A stretch of DNA of 41,114 bases. Origin: Candidatus Nitrosopumilus sp. (GTDB lineage Archaea; Thermoproteota; Nitrososphaeria; Nitrososphaerales; Nitrosopumilaceae). The stretch spans positions 1-41,114 of the forward strand of contig JAOTTS010000019.1 of assembly GCA_029864335.1 (NCBI GenBank), read 5' to 3'. A model generated the notes under the pieces. It did no database searches and was not told where the DNA came from. It saw nothing but the letters and a program-made list of their open reading frames with translations. A program made the position numbers and the translations under genes. Positions 16,886 to 26,355 of the stretch are shown piece after piece; the stretch's first letter is position 1, and each line of letters begins with the position of its first letter.

Positions 16886-17077
16886 GCGAGATCACTTATC
16901 CTCTTTTAGATCCTCAAGTATCGGATCGATCAATTCTGTTAACAATTTAGTGAGATCAATTGATCCTAATTAATCTCAGGCTGATCGCAATGAGATTAGG
17001 AGAAATTTTGATTTTAAGATGTGGTATGATACAATAACCAATTCGGATTTATTAATGGGGATTAGGCTTTAGGACTC
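16886..17077. promoter_or_regulatory. Divergent GATC-rich spacer between GINS-MCM operon and RFC
   Basis: This 192-base spacer separates the divergent replication genes. Seven GATC sites lie within 16890-16986, including the perfect palindrome GATCAATTGATC (16954-16965). An inverted repeat TAATCTCA (16971-16978) / TGAGATTA (16991-16998) flanks the last GATC. For the rfcS side a TTTATTA TATA element at 17048-17054 sits about 27 bases before the ATG. The repeats may be a shared operator or an origin-like element. Confidence 0.5.
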
Positions 17078-18028
17078 ATGTTGGGAAGTGGTATGTGGGT
17101 AGAAAAGTATCGACCAACAAAGCTCTCAGAAATTGTAAACCAAACTGAAATTATCGGTAGTTTGGAGGCATTAATCAAAGATCCAACAGATATGCCACAT
17201 CTGATGTTTTCAGGTTCTGCAGGAGTTGGAAAGACAACTGCTGCATTATGTATTGCAAATCAAATCTTGGGAGAAAATTTCAAAGATTACACACTTGAGC
17301 TAAACGCATCTGATGAGAGAGGAATTGGCATGGTTAGAGAGAAAGTTAAGAAATTTTCAAGATTTGCTGGAATGGGAGAGATTCCATTCAAGATTATCAT
17401 TTTAGATGAAGCAGATGAGATGACTGCAGATGCTCAAACAGCACTAAGGAGAATTATCGAAGACACTGCAAAAATTTGTAGATTTATTTTCATTGCAAAC
17501 AATATTTCAAAAATTATTGACCCAATTCAAAGTAGATGTGCAACCTTCAAGTTCACAACAATTCCAGAAGGGGATCTCATTAAAAGACTAGAAGAGATTG
17601 CTAAAAATGAGAAAGTCAAATTCGATAAAAAAGGTCTCAAGGCAATTTATGATTATTCTGAAGGAGATATGAGACATGCAATTAACCTAATGCAGGCAAC
17701 TGCAAGCCTTGGTGGAATTACTGAAGAGCATGTAAAGGGATCAGCTGGACTTACTAAAACCAGTGATGTGTATGAAGTTCTAAAAATTGCATTATCAGGT
17801 AAAGTTACAGAAGCAAGAGAGAAGATGATAGAACTAATCAAAGTGTATGGAATGTCTGAATCTGATTTCCTAAAATATCTCAACTCAGCAGTATTCAAAT
17901 CAAAGCATGAAAAGTTATCAGACATTTTAGAGATTATTGCAAAATATGATTATAGAGTTCTTGTTGGGGCAAATTCTGAAATTCAGCTATCTGCAATGCT
18001 GGCAGAACTTGGAAAAATAGAAAATTAA
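17078..18028 (+). CDS. rfcS: Replication factor C small subunit (clamp loader)
   Basis: A 316-residue AAA+ clamp-loader subunit that, with RFC large subunit, opens and loads PCNA. RFC boxes are plain: MWVEKYRPTKLSEIVNQ (box II, from residue 6), Walker A SGSAGVGKTTAALCIA near residue 46, LNASDERGIGMVREKVK, Walker B IILDEADEMTADAQTALRR near 109 and the arginine-finger SRC motif IQSRCATFKF, followed by the collar domain. Length is normal (315-330). The transcript probably starts at the first ATG (17078), giving five residues before the usual MWVEKYRP start; TATA spacing supports this over the ATG at 17093. Divergent from the GINS-MCM operon. Confidence 0.96.
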   Translation: MLGSGMWVEKYRPTKLSEIVNQTEIIGSLEALIKDPTDMPHLMFSGSAGVGKTTAALCIANQILGENFKDYTLELNASDERGIGMVREKVKKFSRFAGMGEIPFKIIILDEADEMTADAQTALRRIIEDTAKICRFIFIANNISKIIDPIQSRCATFKFTTIPEGDLIKRLEEIAKNEKVKFDKKGLKAIYDYSEGDMRHAINLMQATASLGGITEEHVKGSAGLTKTSDVYEVLKIALSGKVTEAREKMIELIKVYGMSESDFLKYLNSAVFKSKHEKLSDILEIIAKYDYRVLVGANSEIQLSAMLAELGKIEN

Positions 18029-18030
18029 AA

Positions 18031-18114
18031 CGCAGAGAGAGGGATTTGAACCCCCGTATGCTTGCGCACACAGGCTCTCAAGGCCCGCGCCCTACCGAGC
18101 TAGGCGACCTCTGC
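18031..18114 (-). tRNA. tRNA-Ser(TGA)
   Basis: An 84-base class II tRNA on the minus strand. Acceptor GCAGAGG/TCTCTGC with discriminator G73 (seryl type); D arm with GG in the loop; anticodon arm CGGGC-CTTGAGA-GCCTG with anticodon TGA; a long variable arm (about TGTGCGCAAGCATAC, a small hairpin) and T arm with TTCAAAT loop. No intron and no encoded CCA. It converges on rfcS with a two-base gap. Confidence 0.95.
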
Positions 18115-18188
18115 GAAAATTCTTTGATAGAAGTGATTAAAATTTGTTGGTGTGAAATAGAAAAATAAGAAAAAAGAAAAAAGTTTCT

Positions 18189-18734
18189 TTAATCGTGTGC
18201 GTGTGGGTTTTCTGAGCCAGATTTCATAAGTACATATGTACCGGCTGCTTTCTCATGCCATTCTTGGTTAGCTGATTCAATTCGAATAGCTCCTTCAGGA
18301 CAGATTTCTTGACATGCCATGCAAACAGTGCAATCATGTTCTCTGATTGGTTGTGATTTGTCTGTATAGTCTAATCTTTCATCTTGTTCTGTAAGGCCAG
18401 TTCCTTCAAAAGTTTCACCCAGACATTTTTCTGCTTGAATATCTTTTTCAGTTCTGAACCATTGGAATGTTTGAACTGGGCATACACTCATGCATGCACC
18501 TGCTGCAACACATGAATCCCAATCGACTGCGACAGTTGTTCCATGAATTCCAAGAGGAACTTGTGTTTCTCCTCTTGCTTCATAAGCTGCCTTTACGTCG
18601 TCGTTTTTGAATGCTGCACCATCTGGATTTCCGTCTCCCCAGATCCAGTGAAAGTTTTCGCCATCTGCATGACTAGTCTTTCCCTTTGGTTCTTTATCAA
18701 CACAGAAATCTTCTGGTATAACTAATTCTGCCAT
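18189..18734 (-). CDS. Two-cluster ferredoxin with N-terminal extension (zinc-ferredoxin type), copy A
   Basis: A 181-residue electron carrier with two Fe-S binding motifs: [19 protein letters not shown] and, 60 residues on, EHDCTVCMACQEICPEGA (CxxCxxCxxxCP, [4Fe-4S]). The first motif has a wide gap between its first two Cys (CxxxxxCxxxCP), as in seven-iron ferredoxins where one cluster may be [3Fe-4S]. The long N-terminal extension and the GNFHW-like stretch resemble the Sulfolobus/Thermoplasma zinc-ferredoxin layout. A TATA box (TTTAAATAAT, 18754-18765 minus) points to a transcript start at 18734-18736, so I take the second ATG (18734) over 18740. The C terminus is His-rich (SENPHAHD). It is a paralogue of the gene upstream at 18836; both have their own promoter. 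Confidence 0.88.
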   Translation of the reverse strand: MAELVIPEDFCVDKEPKGKTSHADGENFHWIWGDGNPDGAAFKNDDVKAAYEARGETQVPLGIHGTTVAVDWDSCVAAGACMSVCPVQTFQWFRTEKDIQAEKCLGETFEGTGLTEQDERLDYTDKSQPIREHDCTVCMACQEICPEGAIRIESANQEWHEKAAGTYVLMKSGSENPHAHD

Positions 18735-18835
18735 ATTCATGTTACCCCAAAATATTATTTAAATCTAGATATAATTAGTCGAGACTAAATAAAAAAGAAA
18801 ATAAAAATTTCTAGATATATTTGGGTTTTGAAATT

Positions 18836-19369
<534 letters not shown>

Positions 19370-19436
19370 TTAAAGCTAGATAAGGTAAATTACGAATAGA
19401 TTAGTAATAATCGATCTTTCAGGAATGAATTCCTTA

Positions 19437-19454
19437 CGTTCATAACGTTGAACG
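19437..19454. repeat. Inverted repeat before aIF6
   Basis: CGTTCA and TGAACG lie six bases apart, 16 bases before the aIF6 ATG; the spacer repeats ACGTT. It could be an operator or a weak hairpin in a short leader. I see no clear TATA box at leaderless distance for this gene. Confidence 0.3.
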
Positions 19455-19469
19455 ATAAATTCTCCGGAT

Positions 19470-20135
19470 ATGGATATTATCAAGTACGATGTATATCGTG
19501 GTCCAAACATTGGAGTTTACACTAAAGTAAACGATAGTGTGATTTTACTTCCAATGGGATATGCACAATCAAAAGCAGAAAAACTTGCAAAATATCTTGA
19601 TGTAGAATATCTATTCATGTCAATTGCAAACACAAGACTAATTGGAGCATTATGTGTAATGAATAACAAAGGAATACTTATTCCAAAAACTGCATACCAA
19701 GATGAATTTGATTTTCTCAAAAATGAAACAGAATTAGAAGTAGGTGTTCTTGATTCAAAATTATCTGCTTTAGGAAATGTAATTTGTACTAATGATAAAG
19801 GAGCAGTTGTATCTCCATGGTTATCACTCCAAGACTGCAAAAATATTTCAGATGTTTTGGGAGTAGAGGTAATTCAGAAAAAAATTGCTGGTTTTAATCA
19901 GACAGGAGCTGTTATGGTTGCCAATAATTATGGTGCGGCTATTCATCCAGAAGCAGATGAAGAGGATATGAAGACATTTTCTAATTTATTAGGCGTAAAA
20001 ATTGAGCAGTGCTCCATTAATAATGGCATCCCATATGTTGCATCAGGAATTCTGGCAAATAATCATTCTATTATTGTAGGATCACTAACTACTGGCCCTG
20101 AAATTATGATGTTAACTAGGGCTTTTCTAAATTAA
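19470..20135 (+). CDS. eif6: Translation initiation factor aIF6
   Basis: A 221-residue ribosome anti-association factor that binds the large subunit and stops early joining. The pentein fold is five repeats of about 45 residues, each with pattern like NDSVILLPMGYAQSKAEKLA, NNKGILIPKTAYQDEFDFLK, NDKGAVVSPWLSLQDCKNIS, NNYGAAIHPEADEEDMKTFS and ANNHSIIVGSLTTGPEIMML. Repeated N-D/N-G turns at 45-residue steps confirm the family. Full length. Its 3' end overlaps the convergent hisS gene by 20 bases, so both stop codons lie in the other gene's coding sequence. Confidence 0.96.
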   Translation: MDIIKYDVYRGPNIGVYTKVNDSVILLPMGYAQSKAEKLAKYLDVEYLFMSIANTRLIGALCVMNNKGILIPKTAYQDEFDFLKNETELEVGVLDSKLSALGNVICTNDKGAVVSPWLSLQDCKNISDVLGVEVIQKKIAGFNQTGAVMVANNYGAAIHPEADEEDMKTFSNLLGVKIEQCSINNGIPYVASGILANNHSIIVGSLTTGPEIMMLTRAFLN

Positions 20136-21399
20136 GAATAGATTTTGGATCATCAGTTAATTTCTCTAGTGGAATAGTTCCTTCAGTTCCATTAACCATA
20201 TCTTTGAGTACAACATTTCCTTCTTCAAGTTCATCAGGTCCCACTATAATTGAGAACTGGGCATTGTTTGCAATATCCATTTGTTTTTTCAGGTTTCTTC
20301 CTGCTAAGTCAATGTCAGTTGGAATGTTATTGAGTCTTAATAGTGAAGCAATTGAATGAGCAACTTTTTGCATCTCGTCATTGATATACAACACTGCAAT
20401 TCGTTTTTGTAAAACTTCTGGAATTATTTTTTGCTCTTGCATTGTAAGAATAATTCTCTCAACACCACCTGCAACTCCAGTTGCACCAATGTCTTCCCTG
20501 CCAAATGCTTTAGTCAGGGCATCATATCGACCACCACCAGCTAGTGCACCTAGTGTAGAATTTTTATCAAAGACTTCAAAGACAATTCCTGAATAGTAAT
20601 CCAATCCTCTAACTATACCAAAATTAATTCTAACATTAGATACACCTCTATTTTCAAGTGAATCAAATAGTTGTTTTAGTTCACTCCATGATTCTAACTG
20701 GGTAGAATCAAATATTTTTTCAACTTCTGAAATTGTTCCTTTAATTTGTGAGAACTCTAGAATCTTTTCTATCTTTTTTGTTTCGTATCCTTTTGTTTGA
20801 AATTCTTTTAGGATTTCATCTTTTGATTTTTTTGCAATTTTATCTACTGCTCTTAAAATATCAGCTACTAATTCTGGATCTTTTGAATTGAAAATTTTGT
20901 TAATGTAAGACTCTACTAGATGTCTATGATTAATGTCAATTGTAATTCCTTTGAGTAAAAGCGAATCAAATAATCTAGATGTCAATTCGATGATTTCAGC
21001 CTCTGATTCAATGGATGGTTTTCCATACACTTCGATATCCCATTGGTGAAAGTATCGATATCTGCCCTTTTGTGGCTCATCATATCTGAATACACCACCA
21101 AAACTAGAGAGTTTTGCTGGCAGTTTCATGGATTTTTGGGAAGCAGCATATCTTGTTAGGCCCATTGTAAAATCAAATCTTAATGCAACTTCTCTGTCTC
21201 CTTTATCTTTGAAATAGTAAATTTCATCTTTAATTCCCGGACCTGACTTTGTTTCTAAAGTTGACAGTAATTCAATTGGAGATGGATCCATAAATGAAAA
21301 ACCGTACAGATTGGATATTTGCTTGAAATGATATCGGATGTGCTCAATATTTGTATTTTCTGCACCCTCAAAATCTTTCATTCCTCGTGGTAGTTCCAA
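20116..21399 (-). CDS. hisS: Histidyl-tRNA synthetase
   Basis: A 427-residue class II aminoacyl-tRNA synthetase charging tRNA-His. It starts MELPRGMKDFEG (the usual PRGTxD start). Motif 2 is FRYDEPQKGRYRYFHQWDIE near residue 107, followed by the histidine-specific RGLDYYSGIVFEVF and GGGRYDALTKAFG, and motif 3 GATGVAGGVERIIL. The C-terminal anticodon-binding domain runs IAVLYINDEMQKVA to the end. Length is normal. It converges on aIF6 with a 20-base coding overlap. Confidence 0.96.
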   Translation of the reverse strand: MELPRGMKDFEGAENTNIEHIRYHFKQISNLYGFSFMDPSPIELLSTLETKSGPGIKDEIYYFKDKGDREVALRFDFTMGLTRYAASQKSMKLPAKLSSFGGVFRYDEPQKGRYRYFHQWDIEVYGKPSIESEAEIIELTSRLFDSLLLKGITIDINHRHLVESYINKIFNSKDPELVADILRAVDKIAKKSKDEILKEFQTKGYETKKIEKILEFSQIKGTISEVEKIFDSTQLESWSELKQLFDSLENRGVSNVRINFGIVRGLDYYSGIVFEVFDKNSTLGALAGGGRYDALTKAFGREDIGATGVAGGVERIILTMQEQKIIPEVLQKRIAVLYINDEMQKVAHSIASLLRLNNIPTDIDLAGRNLKKQMDIANNAQFSIIVGPDELEEGNVVLKDMVNGTEGTIPLEKLTDDPKSILNLEKP

Positions 21400-21557
21400 G
21401 ATGATTATTTCTTTGATGGTAGTGATTTAGATATTTCTGTAAGAACTATGCCATTTTTTGAAAATAAAATTAGGGATTATTTGAGGTTCATGATATCTTA
21501 TTGATTCAAAATGTGATAAATGATCATACTTTTGAATGATTAAGACGTATACTAGAT

Positions 21558-22232
21558 ATGGAAAAGGTTTTTGCAACAAAAGAAGAACTATTGAGCGTAA
21601 TTGAAAATGAAGCTCATATCAGAGTAGATAGTTTTGTTCAAAATGCTATAGATTTAGCTGAGGAAGCACATTCAGATCTTAAACGAGATGATGGAAAAAC
21701 CTCTTTTCTTGAAACTCATATTTGGCCTGTAACAATTGATGTAATTCGCCATTATAATTCAAATAATAAATTTCTTACATCTCTTCAAATTGTTTCATCT
21801 ATCTTACATGATATCATGGAAGATGATGAGAAAATTTTAGACTTGTATGCATCCAAATCTTATGGTTTTGATGCTTACTTTAGACACAGATTTGGAGAAT
21901 ACGTATTCAATGTAGGTTATACTTTAAAAACCAAACCATTAGAAAACTATCATGGTAAGAATGAAGCTGAAAGGTATACTGCAAGATTTTTAGATTATTG
22001 TGTTACACTTACAAAATCAGATTATGATGTCAAGATCATAAAACTCTGTGATAGATTAAACAACATGAAATTTATTTCTCAAAATCCAAACACCGTAAAA
22101 ATTTCCAGATATATTAGTGAAGCTGAGGACTTTTACATTGCATTTTCTATTTTCCCTCCAACTGTAAAAGATTTTTACACCAAAATGAAAGAAGCTTATA
22201 ACGAGTTAAAAACGATAAAAATTAAAATTTAG
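21558..22232 (+). CDS. RelA/SpoT-type HD-domain phosphohydrolase
   Basis: A 224-residue stand-alone HD hydrolase of the SpoT/MESH1 type. The metal ligands can be placed: His in FLETHIWPVTIDVIRHY, the His-Asp pair in SSILHDIMEDDE, and the Asp in IIKLCDRLNNMKF, a near-perfect match to the KLADRLHNM motif of (p)ppGpp hydrolases. There is no synthetase, TGS or ACT domain. Stand-alone enzymes of this family hydrolyse (p)ppGpp or NADPH; substrate here is unknown. A segment around residues 80-115 (YGFDAYFRHRFGEYVFNVGY) is longer than in MESH1. It is transcribed alone, divergent from hisS. A second, broken gene of this family lies at 39129. Confidence 0.82.
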   Translation: MEKVFATKEELLSVIENEAHIRVDSFVQNAIDLAEEAHSDLKRDDGKTSFLETHIWPVTIDVIRHYNSNNKFLTSLQIVSSILHDIMEDDEKILDLYASKSYGFDAYFRHRFGEYVFNVGYTLKTKPLENYHGKNEAERYTARFLDYCVTLTKSDYDVKIIKLCDRLNNMKFISQNPNTVKISRYISEAEDFYIAFSIFPPTVKDFYTKMKEAYNELKTIKIKI

Positions 22233-22233
22233 A

Positions 22234-24120
22234 TTAACCGTATTTGTAATGAATTCCTTTTTCACCACGAGGATGTCTCCACTCTGTTTCTTGTGAGCAG
22301 GTTCCACAATCTACACATCCTTCATGTTGTATGATAACATTTCCACCCTCTTCACTGTAACATTTTGCAGGACAAAGAGTTACCATCTTTTTCATAAATT
22401 CGCTGTTAGGATTTAGAACCTTGATGTGAGAAGAATTATCATCATTATAACTGAGATTTCCAATTCTATCTGCAATTGATGGAATGCTTGGAGAATAGGA
22501 TTGAGATACAATTTCCCCTAAACGTTCAGCTAATTGAATTGGAATTTTTACGTATGTATCCTCTGATTCAATCATTGGAAGTAGTTTCTCATAACCTAAA
22601 ATATTTGCAAACTTTACTGCAATGCCTCTGAGTTTTTCATTTGACATCATTTTCAAGATTGGGCCATAGCGTGCACCAATGAGATCTTTTGGAACATCTT
22701 TCGTTGCATCAAGGAAAATCTTTAGGTAATTCTTGTCAATTTGCTTCATATCAGTAGTATATGGACTATTTTCTGTCTCTTTGGAATAATACTCACCAAG
22801 AGAATTAGCTGAGAAATCATTTTTGTCAATTGCTTTTGCTACTGCATTGGCAGCTCTTACACCATCATCAATTCCAACATTAAGACCCTCAATTCTTGGA
22901 CCAACAAAAATACCTCTTCCTGCTGCATCTCCTACAAATAGGATATTTTTGAAGAATGGTTTTTGCATTCTACATCTCTTTCCATCTGGAACTAACTTTG
23001 CACCATATTCTGCTTCAACATAATCAGAGCCAAAAGTGACTCCTAACTTTGTTAATTGATTTTCAATTCCATCTAGTCTGGTTTTGATATCCTCATCAAT
23101 TTTGTATTTACCTGAATCAATTAGCCGTTGTCTTCCACTTGATGAAAGATATGATGAACGGATTTCATTCCAGTTTTTAATTTGCTTAGCTACTGCAAAA
23201 CGAATTCGGAGTTGTTCTTCTTGGGGTAAGCTTTTATCAATTTTTGATTTTATTGGAACATCATCTTTGATGAATTCACTGATCATTGGATTTTTCAATA
23301 ATGCATCAATTAATGCAGATGGTTCAGTGGGATTTTCTAATTGAGAATGATAATGATATACTGCCCCTACTGAAAGGGTATCAGAATTTGTATAGAGGAA
23401 TCCACCACCAATATGATTTAGTGTAACGTCTCCTGCAAAGAGATGTGCTGCACCTTCATCCGATGAAATTCCAAATCTTTTTTCAATAATTTCTTCAGGT
23501 AATTTTACAATAACTTTTACTCCTTGATACAATTGTGTTGGTGTGAACTTTGGTCTTGCACCTACCATATCTGCAATTTCTGAATTTACACCATCAGCTG
23601 CAATAACTGCCTTTACTTCAAATTCATCTAATTCGTCAGTTTGAATTATTGCATTGCCTGATTCATTCCAAGTAATTGATTTGACATGTACACCAGGAAT
23701 AATTCCACCACCAAGTTTCTCAGCGGATTCAATTGCTTGTTTTGCAAACCATGAGTTGAGTTTGTTTAGTAAAACAGAATATCCGAAATTTGATTGGTAT
23801 TCATGAGCTGCTGTAAGATCCATAGAGTAGACCTTGTCTTTTGATGTTGAATGTAAAATGTATTTTGTAATTTTACGCTCAAAAGGTGCATCATCTAGAA
23901 AATTTTCGTAAATTTTTTCGACGTTTGATACTTGGCCTTTTTGAGGCTTTTTTGAATACAGAATACCTCCAGAGAGATTTTTTGCGCCAATTTCTGAACC
24001 TGCTTCTAACAGAATTGCCTGCTTGCCAAGATTTGACAACTGTTTTAGTGCAGCTAGTCCTGCAGAGCCTCCACCAATAATTGCTACATCATATTTTTCC
24101 AAATTATACTGTCTCCACAA
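22234..24120 (-). CDS. ETF:quinone oxidoreductase, FixC-FixX fusion
   Basis: A 628-residue flavoprotein that moves electrons from electron transfer flavoprotein to the quinone pool. The FAD motif DVAIIGGGSAGLAALKQL is at residues 11-28 and EIGAKNLSGGILY follows, as in FixC/ETF-QO. FVGDAAGRGIFVGPRIEG is the second FAD motif. The last 70 residues are a FixX-like ferredoxin, CPAKCYSEEGG then HEGCVDCGTCSQE, binding one [4Fe-4S]. Bacterial FixC and FixX are separate; here they are one chain, as in mitochondrial ETF-QO, though longer between domains. The start overlaps the ETF-alpha end by 17 bases, so the ETF-beta, ETF-alpha and FixCX genes form one operon. Confidence 0.88.
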   Translation of the reverse strand: MWRQYNLEKYDVAIIGGGSAGLAALKQLSNLGKQAILLEAGSEIGAKNLSGGILYSKKPQKGQVSNVEKIYENFLDDAPFERKITKYILHSTSKDKVYSMDLTAAHEYQSNFGYSVLLNKLNSWFAKQAIESAEKLGGGIIPGVHVKSITWNESGNAIIQTDELDEFEVKAVIAADGVNSEIADMVGARPKFTPTQLYQGVKVIVKLPEEIIEKRFGISSDEGAAHLFAGDVTLNHIGGGFLYTNSDTLSVGAVYHYHSQLENPTEPSALIDALLKNPMISEFIKDDVPIKSKIDKSLPQEEQLRIRFAVAKQIKNWNEIRSSYLSSSGRQRLIDSGKYKIDEDIKTRLDGIENQLTKLGVTFGSDYVEAEYGAKLVPDGKRCRMQKPFFKNILFVGDAAGRGIFVGPRIEGLNVGIDDGVRAANAVAKAIDKNDFSANSLGEYYSKETENSPYTTDMKQIDKNYLKIFLDATKDVPKDLIGARYGPILKMMSNEKLRGIAVKFANILGYEKLLPMIESEDTYVKIPIQLAERLGEIVSQSYSPSIPSIADRIGNLSYNDDNSSHIKVLNPNSEFMKKMVTLCPAKCYSEEGGNVIIQHEGCVDCGTCSQETEWRHPRGEKGIHYKYG

Positions 24121-25288
24121 TTTGTATCTGTTTTTTTATCTCCTCAATTAATAGGGGAATTACATCTTCCATTCTTCCTTTAATGAAAATATCACATTCA
24201 TCTTTTATTGGAGAATTTTCATCAGGATTAATAGCTACAACAAATCCAGAATCTTTCATTCCCCAGACATGTTGCATCGCACCACTAACTCCTGCAGCAA
24301 CATATAGCATTGCACTAGTTTTGTGACCGCTAGTTCCAATTACTCTGTCTGGAATCATGTATTTTTCATCCAATCTTGAACTGATAGGATATGGTTTCTT
24401 TGAAATTGGCAAAGTGATTCCAACTTCTGCATTTAGTTCTTTTGCTAGTTGTTCTACGAGCTTGATGTTTTCTTCTGGTTCTTCTTTAATTCCTCTACCA
24501 AAACTTACAATAGTTCTTGGAGTCTCAAAATCAACGGTACTTTCAATTACTTTACGGCTAAGTATCTTAACTTTGAGATCTCTTTGATCAATTCTAGGAA
24601 TAAATTCAATTATTTTTCCTTCTCTTGTTGAGTCCGGTTTACGTGGTTCAAAAACTCCTGGAATAATACTACATGCTTGTGGATGATAATCTCTTTTGAA
24701 TGCTGGATTTCGGTTATCAAGACAAAGAATGGTAGTCCATAAGAATCCGGAAAAGTCTGGTCTATACATCTCTAAAGTTTTTTCATAAATTTCTTTTTTA
24801 CCTGCAGTTTTTTGTTGATGGGACATTTCAATGTCTTCAATCACTAGTTGATTAATGTCTGAAGCCAGTCCAGAATTCAGACCAGCTAAAACAGTTGAAG
24901 AGAGATGTCTTCCAATACTATCTGCTGCAAAGAACATATATCTTGGTCGTTTGAAATCTTGAGCATATTTTGATTCTATCTGTCCACCAATTTTTTTATT
25001 AATTGCAATTTGGCAAATAACTTTGGTGTAAATAATATTCGTTACTTCTTCTAATTGTGGGTTATCACAATAAATTACCGCATCCGCACCTGATTCTATT
25101 AATTCTTTAGATAAATCCTTGATGTCACTTCCTAAAACTATGGCTACAACTTTTTCATCAGAAGAGTATTTTTGATTAAACCCATCCATCAACCTTCTTG
25201 CTTCACCTATCATTTCTTTACTAATAGGAATTAACTTTCCATTTTGAATCTCAACTACTACATACAGATGTCTATATTTTTCCACCAT
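24104..25288 (-). CDS. fixB: Electron transfer flavoprotein alpha subunit (FixB-like)
   Basis: A 394-residue ETF alpha subunit. The N-terminal part (HLYVVVEIQNGKLIPISKEM) is the ETF/USP-like domain; the C-terminal FAD domain has SFGRGIKEEPENIKLVEQLA, RVIGTSGHKTSAMLYVAAGV and VWGMKDSGFVVAINPDENSP, the diagnostic FAD-binding block. It is longer than typical ETF-alpha (about 320), mainly between residues 110 and 240. The start codon ATG shares its A with the stop of ETF-beta (TAATG), so translation is coupled. The likely task is carrying electrons from a flavin dehydrogenase to the FixCX protein. Confidence 0.92.
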   Translation of the reverse strand: MVEKYRHLYVVVEIQNGKLIPISKEMIGEARRLMDGFNQKYSSDEKVVAIVLGSDIKDLSKELIESGADAVIYCDNPQLEEVTNIIYTKVICQIAINKKIGGQIESKYAQDFKRPRYMFFAADSIGRHLSSTVLAGLNSGLASDINQLVIEDIEMSHQQKTAGKKEIYEKTLEMYRPDFSGFLWTTILCLDNRNPAFKRDYHPQACSIIPGVFEPRKPDSTREGKIIEFIPRIDQRDLKVKILSRKVIESTVDFETPRTIVSFGRGIKEEPEENIKLVEQLAKELNAEVGITLPISKKPYPISSRLDEKYMIPDRVIGTSGHKTSAMLYVAAGVSGAMQHVWGMKDSGFVVAINPDENSPIKDECDIFIKGRMEDVIPLLIEEIKKQIQIVETV

Positions 25289-26166
25289 TATTTTATCACC
25301 ATTGCATCTAGTGCTTCTTTCATTTTTCCTACAGCTTTACGAATTGCTTCAGGATCTGAGCCATCAATTACTTCGGCTTTTCTTGTAGCAGTTGACTTTG
25401 GAACTCTTTCAACTTTGTAAACAATTGTAGGTGAACCTGGAAGCCCAACAAGACTTTTAGCAACACCAATTTCATCTGCATTAAACATTGTAAAATAATC
25501 TTTATAGTTATCAGCTCGCTTTTCTGCTTCTTTTTTATATTTTTGAAATGCAAGTCTTTGAGATACTTTATCAAAACTAGATTTGTATGTTGGATCAATG
25601 GATATGAATACTGGGAGAGGTGCCTCAATTTCTTCAAGTACATCCGGAGTTCCTTGTAAACTAATCAAACGTTTTGCACGAATTGTTCTAGTTTCCATAT
25701 CTACAGTATAGCTAACTACATTTCCAAGAAAAGTAAATCCTAGTTTCCATGCAGTTTGTGGTCCTGTTTGTCCTGTTTCTCCATCAGATGCTCTGTGTCC
25801 TGAAAAAACAATATCCATTTTTTCTTTCATCTTATGGATTCCAGTTTTTAGAACTTCTGCAGTTCCTAAAGTATCAGCTCCTGCAAATAATCTGTCGCTA
25901 TACAAATGAAGTTCTTCAGCATCAGAGATTTGTTGAGCTTGTTGTAGTGCTAAATCAGCAATTGGTGGACCCATCGTTCCAATTGAAACCTTTGCATCAT
26001 ACATTACCTTTGCAAAGAAAGCTGCATGAGCTGCAATTCCACTATGTGGGCCCAGAGTATTTTTTGTCTCCGCCCGATTTAATGTACCATCTGGATTGTA
26101 ACTAACATTACCTTCAGAAAAATCTGGTTCTAGTTTTATAATTACAGCAACGTTTAGCTGTCCCAT
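25288..26166 (-). CDS. fixA: Electron transfer flavoprotein beta subunit (FixA-like)
   Basis: A 292-residue ETF beta subunit. It has VAVIIKLEPD at the start, and the ETF-beta signature region around VKTLGPHSGIAAHAAFFAKV (here NTLGPHSGIAAHAAF) and DIVFSGHRASDGETGQTGPQ, the adenine-nucleotide site. ISLQGTPDVLEEIEAPLPVF marks the C-terminal half. I prefer the ATG at 26166 (MGQLNVAVII) to the TTG two codons upstream. A minus-strand TATA element TTTAAATTAT at about 26198-26207 puts the transcript start near 26175. First gene of the ETF-FixCX operon; the acyl-CoA or other dehydrogenase that feeds it is not in this window. Confidence 0.92.
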   Translation of the reverse strand: MGQLNVAVIIKLEPDFSEGNVSYNPDGTLNRAETKNTLGPHSGIAAHAAFFAKVMYDAKVSIGTMGPPIADLALQQAQQISDAEELHLYSDRLFAGADTLGTAEVLKTGIHKMKEKMDIVFSGHRASDGETGQTGPQTAWKLGFTFLGNVVSYTVDMETRTIRAKRLISLQGTPDVLEEIEAPLPVFISIDPTYKSSFDKVSQRLAFQKYKKEAEKRADNYKDYFTMFNADEIGVAKSLVGLPGSPTIVYKVERVPKSTATRKAEVIDGSDPEAIRKAVGKMKEALDAMVIK

Positions 26167-26355
26167 AATCAAGCCAGATTCAATTCACACTTAAAGTTAT
26201 AATTTAAAGACTAAAGACACATCTTGTGAAATATTCTCTGAAATTATTTCATAGTACATGATTTGAGATTGATCTTAAATTTGCATAATAATTGAGAAAA
26301 AAATTCATATGTATTTGATAATTCATCAAAAATCAAATGAATTTTTACAATTTTT

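Noticed and set aside
25749-26105. 118-residue plus-strand ORF rich in Leu/Gln/His
   Set aside because: Shadow of ETF-beta; low-complexity product with no family likeness.
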